Below, in pieces: positions 16,538-26,343 of a stretch of DNA of 64,000 bases. The notes under the pieces are model-generated. The model was not told the origin of the DNA. It was given only the letters and a program-made list of their open reading frames with translations, and searched no databases. The stretch is from NCBI RefSeq assembly GCF_006715395.1, contig NZ_VFNC01000001.1, positions 1,488,001 to 1,552,000 on the forward strand, in the 5' to 3' direction. The stretch is from Streptomyces sp. SLBN-31 (GTDB lineage Bacteria > Actinomycetota > Actinomycetes > Streptomycetales > Streptomycetaceae). The stretch's first letter is position 1. The number at the start of each line of letters is the position of its first letter. The position numbers and the translations under genes are program-made.

Positions 16538-17968
16538 ATGCCCGTGGCCTCGCACCGTCGCTCTCCGAACCACCGTTTACGACTGCTCGTCGCCGAGGCC
16601 CGGCTGACGCACGAGGCGCTCGCCCGGCACGTCAACCGGCTGGCCGCCCTGCGCGGGCAGGCCACCCGCTACGACCGGACCTCGGTCTCGCACTGGCTGG
16701 CCGGCACCCGGCCCCGCTCGTTCACCGTGGAGTTGCTCTGCCACGCGCTGAGCGAGCGGCTGGGCCGGCCCGTCACCGCCTTCGACGCCGGCTTCCGGAC
16801 GGCCGAGGCGCACAGCGGGGACGCCGACGCCCTCGACGCCGTCGCCCGCCTCGGCGACCTGGCCGGCGCCGAGGCGGACCCGCGCCACCGGGCGGCGGCC
16901 CGCGCGGTCCCCTTCCGGCCCGGCGCGCCCCTGCCCTGCGGGCCCGCCGAGCGCGCCGTCGGCGACGACCCGCGCGAGCCGGCGGACCTCGCCCTGGAGA
17001 TCAGGTCCATGCGGGACACCGCCGCCTTCTGTGCCTTCCACCTCGACGCCTTCGGCGGCGGCTACACGCGTACGGTGCTGGCCGGCTACCTCGCCGACGT
17101 CGTCACGCCCTGGCTGCGCCGGCGGGGAGAGGAACCGGGCCACCGGGCGCTGTTCGCGGGCGCGGCCCAACTCGCCCATCTGCTGGCCCAGTCCGCCGCC
17201 GACATGGGTGCCGAGGGTCAGGCCCAGCAGGCCCACGAGGTCTCCTTGGCACTGGCCGACCACGCGGGCGACCGCCGGCTGTACGCCATCGGGCTGCGGG
17301 CGCTGAGCGGCCAGGCGCTGCGCCTGGGCGCCCCGGGCTCCGCCCTGCGGCTGGCGGAGACCGCAGCCGAGACCGTGCCGAGTACGGCCTCTCCCGGCAC
17401 CCACGCCTATGTGCTGACCCAGTGCGCGCTCGGCCAGGCGATGACCGGGCTGCCGCGCACGGCGGTGCGGACCCTGCTGCGCGCCGAGCGGTGGCTGGAG
17501 CGGGCCGACAGCGTCGCGGGCCCGTTCACGCACTACGCCCACGCCGACTTCGCCTACCAGCAGGCCCAGGTGCTGCGCGCGCTCGGCGAGTCCGTCCCGG
17601 CCCTGCACGCCTACGAGCTCTCCCTGCGCGAACGCGAGGCGCACCGCAACCGGGCGCGGGTGCTCACCCTGGCGAGCACGGCCGAACTGCACCTCGCGCA
17701 GGGCCGCCTCGACGAGGCCTGCGCGCTGTGGCACCGCTGCCTCGACGAGGCCCCCCGGGTCCACTCCCAGCAGGTCACCCAGCGCGTGGCAGGGATCCGG
17801 CACGAGCTCGCACCCTATCGGCGCAGTCCCGTTGTCGCGGAACTGTGGGCACGGGTGATATCCGGGGCCGAACGGAGTAGCGGTGCGGACGGCGGCCGGT
17901 CCGGGCGGCCACAGTGGGCGCATGACCGACCCTCTGACGACGGCCGACGTACTGGCAGCCCTGCGTGA
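16538..17968 (+). CDS. TPR-containing transcriptional regulator with an early TTA codon
   Basis: A 476-residue protein. It has an N-terminal XRE-like helix-turn-helix (about 8-75, including VSHWLAGTRPRS) and a long alpha-helical tetratricopeptide-like region (about 160-445, with repeated ALGQA and ALHAYELSLRERE-type helices). The layout resembles the Streptomyces NsdA-type developmental/antibiotic regulators. Codon 14 is TTA (16577-16579), the rare leucine codon read by the bldA tRNA, so translation should be delayed to late growth. The ATG at 16538 is the chosen start; GTG 16544 is possible. Confidence 0.7.
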   Translation: MPVASHRRSPNHRLRLLVAEARLTHEALARHVNRLAALRGQATRYDRTSVSHWLAGTRPRSFTVELLCHALSERLGRPVTAFDAGFRTAEAHSGDADALDAVARLGDLAGAEADPRHRAAARAVPFRPGAPLPCGPAERAVGDDPREPADLALEIRSMRDTAAFCAFHLDAFGGGYTRTVLAGYLADVVTPWLRRRGEEPGHRALFAGAAQLAHLLAQSAADMGAEGQAQQAHEVSLALADHAGDRRLYAIGLRALSGQALRLGAPGSALRLAETAAETVPSTASPGTHAYVLTQCALGQAMTGLPRTAVRTLLRAERWLERADSVAGPFTHYAHADFAYQQAQVLRALGESVPALHAYELSLREREAHRNRARVLTLASTAELHLAQGRLDEACALWHRCLDEAPRVHSQQVTQRVAGIRHELAPYRRSPVVAELWARVISGAERSSGADGGRSGRPQWAHDRPSDDGRRTGSPA

Positions 17969-18070
17969 GCACGAAGGCGCCGGCGCGACCGGCGCCCCCG
18001 CCGGCCCTCACCCGCCGCCGCCGGCCGACCCCCCGTCGGCCTTCACGCACAGCCCGCGGTCGGCGTGACC

Positions 18071-18574
18071 GCCGGCCTTGGTATGTCGCCTGCGGCCGGT
18101 GCCCCGCGGTCTTTCGCGTGCGGCCCGCGGTCGACGTGACCGTCGGCCTTCGTTTGTCGCCTGCGGCTGGCGTCGCCGGGGTTCTTCGCGTGCGGCCTGC
18201 GGTGGGCGTGACGGCTGGCCTTCGTTTGTCGCCTGCGGCCGGTGTCCCCGGGGTTCTTCGCGTGCGGCCTGCGGTCGACGTGACCGTCGGCCTTCGTTTG
18301 TCGCCTGCGGCCGGTGTCCCCGGCGGTCTTTCGCGTGCGGCCCGCAGCGGGCGTGACCGTCGGTCCTCGTTTGTCGCCTGCGGCCGGTGCCCCGCGGTCT
18401 TTCGCGAGCGGCCCGCGGTCGACGTGACCGTCGGCCTTCGTTTGTCGCCTGCGGCCGGCGTCCCCGGCGGTCTTTCGCGTGCCGCCCACAGCGGGCGTGA
18501 CCGTCGGTCCTCGTATGTCGCCTGCGGCTGGCGCCCCCGCGGTTCTTCGCGTGCGGCGCGCGGTCGGGGTGACC
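18071..18574. repeat. Seven tandem copies of a 71-73 bp repeat
   Basis: Units start at 18071, 18142, 18214, 18286, 18359, 18430 and 18503. Each begins GTCGGCCTTCGTTTGTCGCC or a close variant, contains CTTTCGCGTGCGGC or TTCTTCGCGTGCGGC near the middle, and ends GTGACC. A partial copy follows to about 18600. Unit lengths of 71, 72 and 73 shift the reading frame, so the array is not a protein repeat. It fills the 17969-18602 gap between convergent genes; no other feature was seen there. Confidence 0.85.
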
Positions 18575-18602
18575 GTTCCTCACGTGCCGCCCGCGGCCGG
18601 CC

Positions 18603-19373
18603 TCATGCGCGTACGTCCAGCAGCACCCGTACGGCCACCGGCCGCCGGTCCCCGATCGCGCCCCGCCACACGATGTCGGTGAGCTCGCCGACCAGCCGCA
18701 TGCCGGGGAACCGGGCGAACAGCGCGGGCAGCGCGGCTGCGGCGACCCGGCGGGCGAGCGGGGCGCCGACGGCCGACGGAGCCGTCAGCCGCGGCCCGAG
18801 CAGCTCCTCCAGGACCGGCACCAGGTCCCCGGCCGGCACGCGCCCGAGGGTCTGCGGGTGGCGCAGCAGCAGGGCGGCGCCGTAGGCGAGACGGATGGCG
18901 GTGGTGCCCGACGCCCCGATCAGCAGCCCGGCCGCCTGCTCCCGCAGCTCACGGCCGGAGATCGCGCCGCCGTGCCGTGCGCGGACGAGGGCGCCGATCA
19001 CGTCGGCGGCGGGAAGCTCCGCCTTCTCCCGCAGCGCCTCCTCGATCAGCAGACCGAACTCCCGTCGGGCGGCCCGGATGCCGGGGGTCTGCGCGTCCTC
19101 ATGGCCGAACAATCGCCCGGCGAGCTCCATCATGTGGGGCGCGTGGGCGGGCGGCAGACCGAAGACGTGCGCGCCGACGGTCGCGGTGAGCGGCAGCGCG
19201 AAGTCGCCCATCAGATCGGCGCGTTCGCGCCCGCCCAAGACCTCCAGCCCCTCCCGCACGCACCGGTCGATCGCCTCCGTCCAGACGTCCAGTCCGGCCG
19301 GTGCGAAGAACGGTGCCGTCAAATGCCTGAGGAGCGCCTGTCGTTGACCATCCCGGTCGAGCACCTGCGTCAT
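18603..19373 (-). CDS. Truncated cytochrome P450-like protein lacking the haem-cysteine region
   Basis: A 256-residue protein matching parts of bacterial CYP proteins. LIGASGTTAIRLAYGAALLLRHP (about 151-173) corresponds to the I helix, and VLEELLGP (187-194) stands at the ExxR helix without the Arg. GAPLARRVAAAALPALFARFPG (203-224) is the L helix that normally follows the haem-ligand Cys. The roughly 80 residues between, including the FGxGxHxC loop, are absent, as is the N-terminal third. The frame is open with normal codon use, so it may be a haem-free derivative rather than a dead gene. The start is uncertain, with no good ribosome site. Confidence 0.6.
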   Translation of the reverse strand: MTQVLDRDGQRQALLRHLTAPFFAPAGLDVWTEAIDRCVREGLEVLGGRERADLMGDFALPLTATVGAHVFGLPPAHAPHMMELAGRLFGHEDAQTPGIRAARREFGLLIEEALREKAELPAADVIGALVRARHGGAISGRELREQAAGLLIGASGTTAIRLAYGAALLLRHPQTLGRVPAGDLVPVLEELLGPRLTAPSAVGAPLARRVAAAALPALFARFPGMRLVGELTDIVWRGAIGDRRPVAVRVLLDVRA

Positions 19374-19496
19374 GCAGGCAATGGTCGGTGCTGCCGGACG
19401 CTCCGGCGCACGCCCCGGCCGGGCGAGTGTGTTGCACGTGTTGAACGCACCCCACCGACACTTCACTGATGGTTGTCGTTCCGCCAAGAGGCTGAC

Positions 19497-19626
19497 CCGA
19501 GCTGGACGGCCGCCGGCTCTCCATCGGGTGCGCCGAGACGCGCCGTCACTTCGACGAGTACCTGGACGCGCTCCCGGACGACACGCTGGTCGTCCGGGTC
19601 GCGTACCACGGGGTGAGGCCGGGTCA
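19497..19626 (+). pseudogene. Possible 3' remnant of an unrecognised gene
   Basis: Reading from about 19500, roughly 42 codons (ELDGRRLSIGCAETRRHF... to VAYHGVRPGQ) show strong coding-type third-position GC. No start codon or ribosome site precedes them; a TGA lies two codons upstream. The product is not recognised. The remaining sequence in 19374-19500 has a short imperfect palindrome (GTTGCACGTGTTGAAC) that could be a promoter element of the P450-like gene. Confidence 0.25.
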
Positions 19627-21153
19627 GATGTCCCGGAAGATCTCGATCTGCGCCCCGATGGAGTTCAGGCGCTCGGCGAGGTCCTCGTAGCCGCGGTTGA
19701 TGACGTAGACGTTCCGCAGGACGGACGTGCCGTCGGCCGCCATCATCGCCAGCAGGACGACAACGGCGGGCCGCAGGGCCGGCGGGCACATCATCTCGGC
19801 GGCCCGCCAGCGCGTCGGGCCCTCGACCAGCACCCGGTGCGGGTCGAGGAGTTGGAGGCGGCCGCCGAGACGGTTGAGGTCCGTCAGGTAGATCGCGCGG
19901 TTGTCGTAGACCCAGTCGTGGATCAGGGTCTTGCCCTGGGCGACGGCCGCGATCGCCGCGAAGAACGGGACGTTGTCGATGTTCAGGCCCGGGAAGGGCA
20001 TGGGGTGGATCTTGTCGATCGGGGCTTCGAGCTTGGAGGGCCGGACGGTCAGGTCCACCAGCCGGGTGCGGCCGTTGTCGGCGAAGTACTCGGGCGTGCG
20101 GTCGTGGTCGAGGCCCATCTCCTCCAGGACCGCGAGCTCGATCTCCAGGAACTCGATGGGCACCCGGCGTACCGTCAGCTCCGACTCGGTGACGACGGCC
20201 GCCGCCAGCAGGCTCATCGCCTCGACCGGGTCCTCGGAGGGCGAGTAGTCGACGTCCACGTCGATGTCGGGCACGCCGTGCACGGTGAGGGTCGTGGTGC
20301 CGATGCCCTCGACCCGGACGCCGAGCGTCTCCAGGAAGAAGCACAGGTCCTGGACCATGTAGTTGGAGGAGGCGTTGCGGATGACGGTCACGCCGTCGTG
20401 CCGGGCGGCGGCCAGCAGCGCGTTCTCGGTGACCGTGTCCCCGCGCTCGGTCAGCACGATGGGGCGGTCGGGCCGGACGCCCCGGTCCACCTGGGCGTGG
20501 TACTGGCCCTCGGTGGCGGCGACGTCCAGTCCGAACCGCCGCAGCGCGATCATGTGCGGCTCGATGGTCCGGGTGCCGAGGTCGCAGCCGCCGGCGTACG
20601 GCAGCTTGAAGTGGTTCATCCGGTGCAGCAGCGGACCGAGGAACATGATGATGGACCGCGTCCGCACGGCCGCGTCGGCGTCGATCGCCGCCATGTCCAG
20701 TTCGGCCGGCGGCACGATCTCCAGGTCGACGCCGCCGTTGACCCAGCGGGTCTTCACGCCGATGGAGTTGAGGACCTCGAGGAGCCGGTAGACCTCCTCG
20801 ATCCGCGCCACGCGGCGCAGCACTGTGCGTCCCTTGTTGAGCAGGGACGCACAGAGCAGCGCCACGCACGCGTTCTTGCTCGTCTTCACGTCGATGGCCC
20901 CGGACAGCCGGCGGCCGCCGACCACCCGCAGATGCATCGGACCCGCGTAGCCCAGAGAGACGATCTCGCTCTCCAGGGCTTCACCGATTCGGGCGATCAT
21001 CTCAAGGCTGATGTTCTGGTTCCCGCGCTCGATGCGGTTGACCGCGCTCTGGCTGGTGCCCAGCGCCTCCGCGAGTTGCGCCTGTGTCCAGCCTCGGTGT
21101 TGCCGGGCGTCACGGATGAGCTTGCCGATGCGTACGAGGTAGTCGTCTGACAT
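19624..21153 (-). CDS. murA2: HTH-MurA fusion: UDP-GlcNAc 1-carboxyvinyltransferase-like protein
   Basis: A 509-residue fusion. Residues 5-60 are an XRE helix-turn-helix (GWTQAQLAEALGTSQSAVNRIERG). About 72-505 are an EPSP-synthase-like MurA domain, which transfers enolpyruvate to UDP-GlcNAc in peptidoglycan synthesis. The KN pair (SKNA, 92-95) and the PEP-loop Cys (AGGCDLGTR, Cys about 190) are kept. S. coelicolor SCO5998 (from memory) has the same design next to aconitase. No purine-rich ribosome site precedes ATG 21153, and TAGCCT lies 7 nt upstream, so the mRNA may be leaderless. It may regulate itself through the palindrome upstream. Confidence 0.85.
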   Translation of the reverse strand: MSDDYLVRIGKLIRDARQHRGWTQAQLAEALGTSQSAVNRIERGNQNISLEMIARIGEALESEIVSLGYAGPMHLRVVGGRRLSGAIDVKTSKNACVALLCASLLNKGRTVLRRVARIEEVYRLLEVLNSIGVKTRWVNGGVDLEIVPPAELDMAAIDADAAVRTRSIIMFLGPLLHRMNHFKLPYAGGCDLGTRTIEPHMIALRRFGLDVAATEGQYHAQVDRGVRPDRPIVLTERGDTVTENALLAAARHDGVTVIRNASSNYMVQDLCFFLETLGVRVEGIGTTTLTVHGVPDIDVDVDYSPSEDPVEAMSLLAAAVVTESELTVRRVPIEFLEIELAVLEEMGLDHDRTPEYFADNGRTRLVDLTVRPSKLEAPIDKIHPMPFPGLNIDNVPFFAAIAAVAQGKTLIHDWVYDNRAIYLTDLNRLGGRLQLLDPHRVLVEGPTRWRAAEMMCPPALRPAVVVLLAMMAADGTSVLRNVYVINRGYEDLAERLNSIGAQIEIFRDI

Positions 21154-21165
21154 GAGGTTGAGGCT

Positions 21166-21181
21166 ATCTCAGATATGAGAT
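21166..21181. promoter_or_regulatory. ATCTCA-GATA-TGAGAT palindrome upstream of murA2
   Basis: A perfect 6-bp inverted repeat with 4-bp spacer, 12 bp before the murA2 start codon, overlapping the likely promoter. Its size suits an XRE-family dimer. The gene itself encodes such a helix-turn-helix, so autoregulation is the simplest reading. Confidence 0.5.
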
Positions 21182-21217
21182 GGGGCATCCCGGGGGGGCC
21201 ATTCGGGTGATGACCCG

Positions 21218-21415
21218 TCAACCCCGCCTCTCCGTACGGGTGCGCCGCCACCCGAAAGGTCCGGGCAAATCCATCGATGTCGTACGACGTCCGCTGCTGC
21301 TGTGGGTGTGCCGCGGCCCGTTCTTGCCGCCGGTGGTGATGGACCACGAGTGCCGGTTGATGTTCAGCCGCACTCCGGGAAGGATCCGGAAACTCTTGCG
21401 GAACGTGAGGGGCAT
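21218..21415 (-). CDS. Small DUF4236-type protein
   Basis: A 65-residue protein starting MPLTFRKSFRILPGVRLNIN and continuing with HSWSITTGGKNGPRHTHSSSGRRTTS. The F-RKSFRI-PGVRLN start and S-x-S-x-x-x-GGK motif are those of the DUF4236 family. ATG 21415 is preceded by AAAGGAGG at good spacing, so the longer frame is not needed. It ends about 65 bp before the murA2 start on the same strand. Function is unknown. Confidence 0.75.
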   Translation of the reverse strand: MPLTFRKSFRILPGVRLNINRHSWSITTGGKNGPRHTHSSSGRRTTSMDLPGPFGWRRTRTERRG

Positions 21416-21499
21416 CGCGCCTCCTTTCACTGGGTGCATGACATCTCCCGGCTACCCCGTGACGGCGCGCTGATGGCTCGCGTCGCCGGATCGGGGTGC

Positions 21500-22110
21500 G
21501 ATCGTGCGGTGGCCGCGGCCCTGGCGTGGACCCTGCCCGCTGGCGGGCGAAGTTCGACCAGGTGATGGCCCACCTCGCGGGCCGGTTCGGGCGGGCCGAC
21601 CCCTGGGCGACCGCCCGCGCCCATGTGCTGGGACTGCTGTCCGGCGTCGAGCGGAGAACTGTCGGCGGCCGGCCGAACAGGCCGGTCTGTCCGACCGGGG
21701 CCGATGCGGTGCCTGCTGCGCTCCGCCCGCCGGGACGCCGACGCCGTGCGGGACGATGTCCGCGCCTACGCCGTCGATCACTTCGGTACCGACGCCGGTG
21801 TCCTGATCGTGGACGAGACGGGCTTTGTGAAGAAGGGTCGCGCCTCGGCGGGGGTGCAGCGCCTGTACGCCGGCACCGCCGGACGCATGGAGAACAGCCA
21901 GGCGGCGTCTTCCCTTCCTGCGCCACCCTGCGCGGACGCGCCCTGACAGACCGTCGCCTCTGTCTCCCGAGCATTCCTGGTGCTCCGATCCCGAACACCG
22001 GCAGGCGGCCCGAGCGCCCGCGGAGGTGCAGTTCGTGGCCAGGCCCCCCTGGCCACAGAGGTGATCGCCGCCGCCCTGGACGCACAGACAGCTCATGAGA
22101 CCGCACCGGA
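21500..22110 (+). pseudogene. Decayed IS701-type transposase
   Basis: Pieces of an IS701-family DDE transposase lie in different frames. WRAKFDQVMAHLAGRFGRADPWATARAHVLGLL comes first (from about 21537). Then DAVRDDVRAYAVDHFGTDAGVLIVDETGFVKKGRASAGVQRLYAGTAGRMENSQ (about 21735-21900) includes the first catalytic Asp in VDETG. Then GVFPSCATLRGRALTDRRL appears in another frame, after which similarity fades. At least three frameshifts and a missing 3' half show the element is dead. No terminal inverted repeats were found. Confidence 0.75.
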
Positions 22111-22250
22111 GTGCTGGGCAGGAGCATCGACAGGGCCGGAGTCGCTGATTCCGTCCGTCGCCTGTATGACGGCCAGGAATTGCCGGGCCGCCGGCCCATC
22201 GCGCGGGGAGTGCGGGGCCGGGCGGCACCGGTCGGCGGTCAGGCGCCCGG

Positions 22251-22499
22251 ATGCAGTCCGAGCGAGCCCGGCGTCGGGTCTCCCTCGACCTCTCCGAAGG
22301 ACTCATCCGCCGCGACCCCGATCCCGCCGACAGACGAGCCGCACTCGCCGTACTGACCGACAAGGGCGGTCAGGCGCTCGACCATGCACTGACCGCCCAC
22401 GTCTCCCACCTGCGCAACCACCTCGCCGGACTACTCTCGGCCGAGGACCGCCGCCACCTCGAGCGCATCCTGCGCACGCTCCGCGACGCGAACGCGTAA
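22251..22499 (+). pseudogene. C-terminal remnant of a MarR-family regulator
   Basis: The 82-codon frame reads GLIRRDPDPADRRAALAVLTDKG, which is the wing and following helix of MarR proteins, then two long helices to the end (RRHLERILRTLRDANA). The N-terminal half with the recognition helix is missing and the region before it is scrambled, so it cannot bind DNA as it stands. It lies between the IS remnant and aconitase. The 22500-22770 stretch holds no recognised gene. Confidence 0.65.
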
Positions 22500-22778
22500 G
22501 TTCCTGTCCTTGATCCGGATGACCGCCGCGGGGCGGAGGCTTCAGCAGACCCCTGAGCGAGTCATCGCGATGGTGCGTGGCGAGCGAGCGGAGTGCCAGG
22601 TACGTGGCAGGTCGCGGACGGTGGGGGTGGAGCGGTCGAGGGCGGCGGCGCGTCCCCTCGTGCGACCGGGTGCGCCGGCAAGGAAGACGAAACGACTGGG
22701 TTCGCTGTCAAACGCCTCGATTGGATGACAGCGGACGCCGGGCCCGGGCATGACCATCCCGCCCCCATGTACTAGAGT

Positions 22779-22796
22779 TATCTCGACATCGAGATA
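22779..22796. promoter_or_regulatory. MarR/TamR-type palindrome TATCTCGA-CA-TCGAGATA
   Basis: Perfect 8-bp arms with a 2-bp spacer, about 130 bp before the aconitase start. In S. coelicolor the MarR-family regulator TamR is known to control aconitase, and 18-bp palindromes of this type suit that family. An alternative owner is the now-broken MarR gene next door. Confidence 0.55.
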
Positions 22797-22834
22797 TCTG
22801 CCGAGGAGCACCGCAGCCGCCAGCCCGCTAAGGG

Positions 22835-22857
22835 TTACCTAACTTAGCCTTACCTTA
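22835..22857. promoter_or_regulatory. Iron-box-like site upstream of aconitase
   Basis: The minus strand reads TAAGGTAAGGCTAAGTTAGG, close to the DmdR/IdeR/DtxR iron box TTAGGTTAGGCTAACCTAA (14 of 19 positions by eye). It is AT-rich in a GC-rich genome and lies about 70 bp before the start codon. Iron-dependent control of an Fe-S enzyme would be sensible. Confidence 0.45.
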
Positions 22858-22925
22858 GCGGATCGGCCGAGATGCCGTGGCGGCAGGATCGTGGTGGTAC
22901 GCGCACATCAATGAAGGAGACTGTC

Positions 22926-25721
<2,796 letters not shown>

Positions 25722-25746
25722 GCGGCGGCGCACGGCAGTCGAGCAC

Positions 25747-25789
25747 CGGAAGGGCCGTATCCCCGTATGTCGGGGGTGCGGTCCTTCCG
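25747..25789 (+). terminator. Hairpin terminator after acnA
   Basis: CGGAAGGGCCG pairs with CGGTCCTTCCG (one G-T pair) around a 21-nt loop, just after the acnA stop. There is no U-tract, as usual in Streptomyces. Confidence 0.7.
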
Positions 25790-25866
25790 CCGTATCCGCC
25801 CGATGTCATCACCCACCCTCAGGGTGAACACAGGGTTCCGACAGCGGACCGGGACAGTATCGGGAC

Positions 25867-26343
25867 ATGTCAGGCACCCTGGGGACCCGCACCGGCCACC
25901 GCGTCCACGCGCCCGTCGTCACCGCCGAGCCCGCCCACACCGACGCGCTGCCCGCCCTCGCCCCCGCCCCCGATTCCGGGGAGAGGCGGCGGCCCCGCCC
26001 TGCCAAGGGCGTGCTGGACGGCCCGCACGGCAGGTGGGCACCAGGCAGCTCGCGGTACGCCGACTCGGGGCGCCCGACAAGGCTCGGTCACGGCGGCGAC
26101 CGAGGGGACGGTCGCGGGGGTGACGAGTTCTTCGCCGTCGGCCGACGGGACGGTCGCGGGGGTGACGAGTTCTTCGCCGTCGACCGGGCTGATGGTGGCT
26201 GCGGCGAGCCCATCACCGGAGGCCGGGACCTCGTCGCGGGAACGGCCCGCAGTACAGGTGGGCGAGGGAGGGGCCGGACGCCGGTCCTGCGCGTCGGGCG
26301 CGGCGAGGGCCACGCCATCAGGCCGGTGGAGGGCGGCAGATGA
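25867..26343 (+). CDS. Hypothetical protein overlapping the histidine kinase start
   Basis: A 158-codon frame whose stop overlaps the kinase ATG (ATGA). The first 60 or so codons have coding-type composition. The middle contains two copies of the 14-residue unit DGRGGDEFFAV(G/D)R(R/A), from an exact 35-bp direct repeat at 26106 and 26148. No domain is recognised, and the C-terminal third has poor codon use. It could be a real small protein, or scar tissue where a response-regulator gene once preceded the kinase. Confidence 0.35.
   Translation: MSGTLGTRTGHRVHAPVVTAEPAHTDALPALAPAPDSGERRRPRPAKGVLDGPHGRWAPGSSRYADSGRPTRLGHGGDRGDGRGGDEFFAVGRRDGRGGDEFFAVDRADGGCGEPITGGRDLVAGTARSTGGRGRGRTPVLRVGRGEGHAIRPVEGGR
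26106..26182. repeat. 42-bp in-frame tandem duplication
   Basis: GGACGGTCGCGGGGGTGACG and the following 15 bases occur identically at 26106 and 26148, period 42 bp. In the plus-strand frame this repeats 14 residues of the hypothetical protein. Confidence 0.7.

Noticed and set aside
18071..18574. CRISPR array
   Set aside because: Repeats are directly adjacent without unique spacers, and no cas genes are nearby.
17965..18885. Open frame through the 72-bp array encoding repeats such as RLSPAAGVPG
   Set aside because: Unit lengths 71, 72 and 73 change the frame, so the peptide repeat is not maintained; no start signal. Array treated as non-coding.
18603..19373. Functional cytochrome P450
   Set aside because: No FGxGxHxC haem loop and no intact ExxR; cannot bind haem in the normal way.
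21416..22925. Intact insertion sequence
   Set aside because: Transposase frame broken several times, 3' half missing, no terminal inverted repeats or target duplication found.
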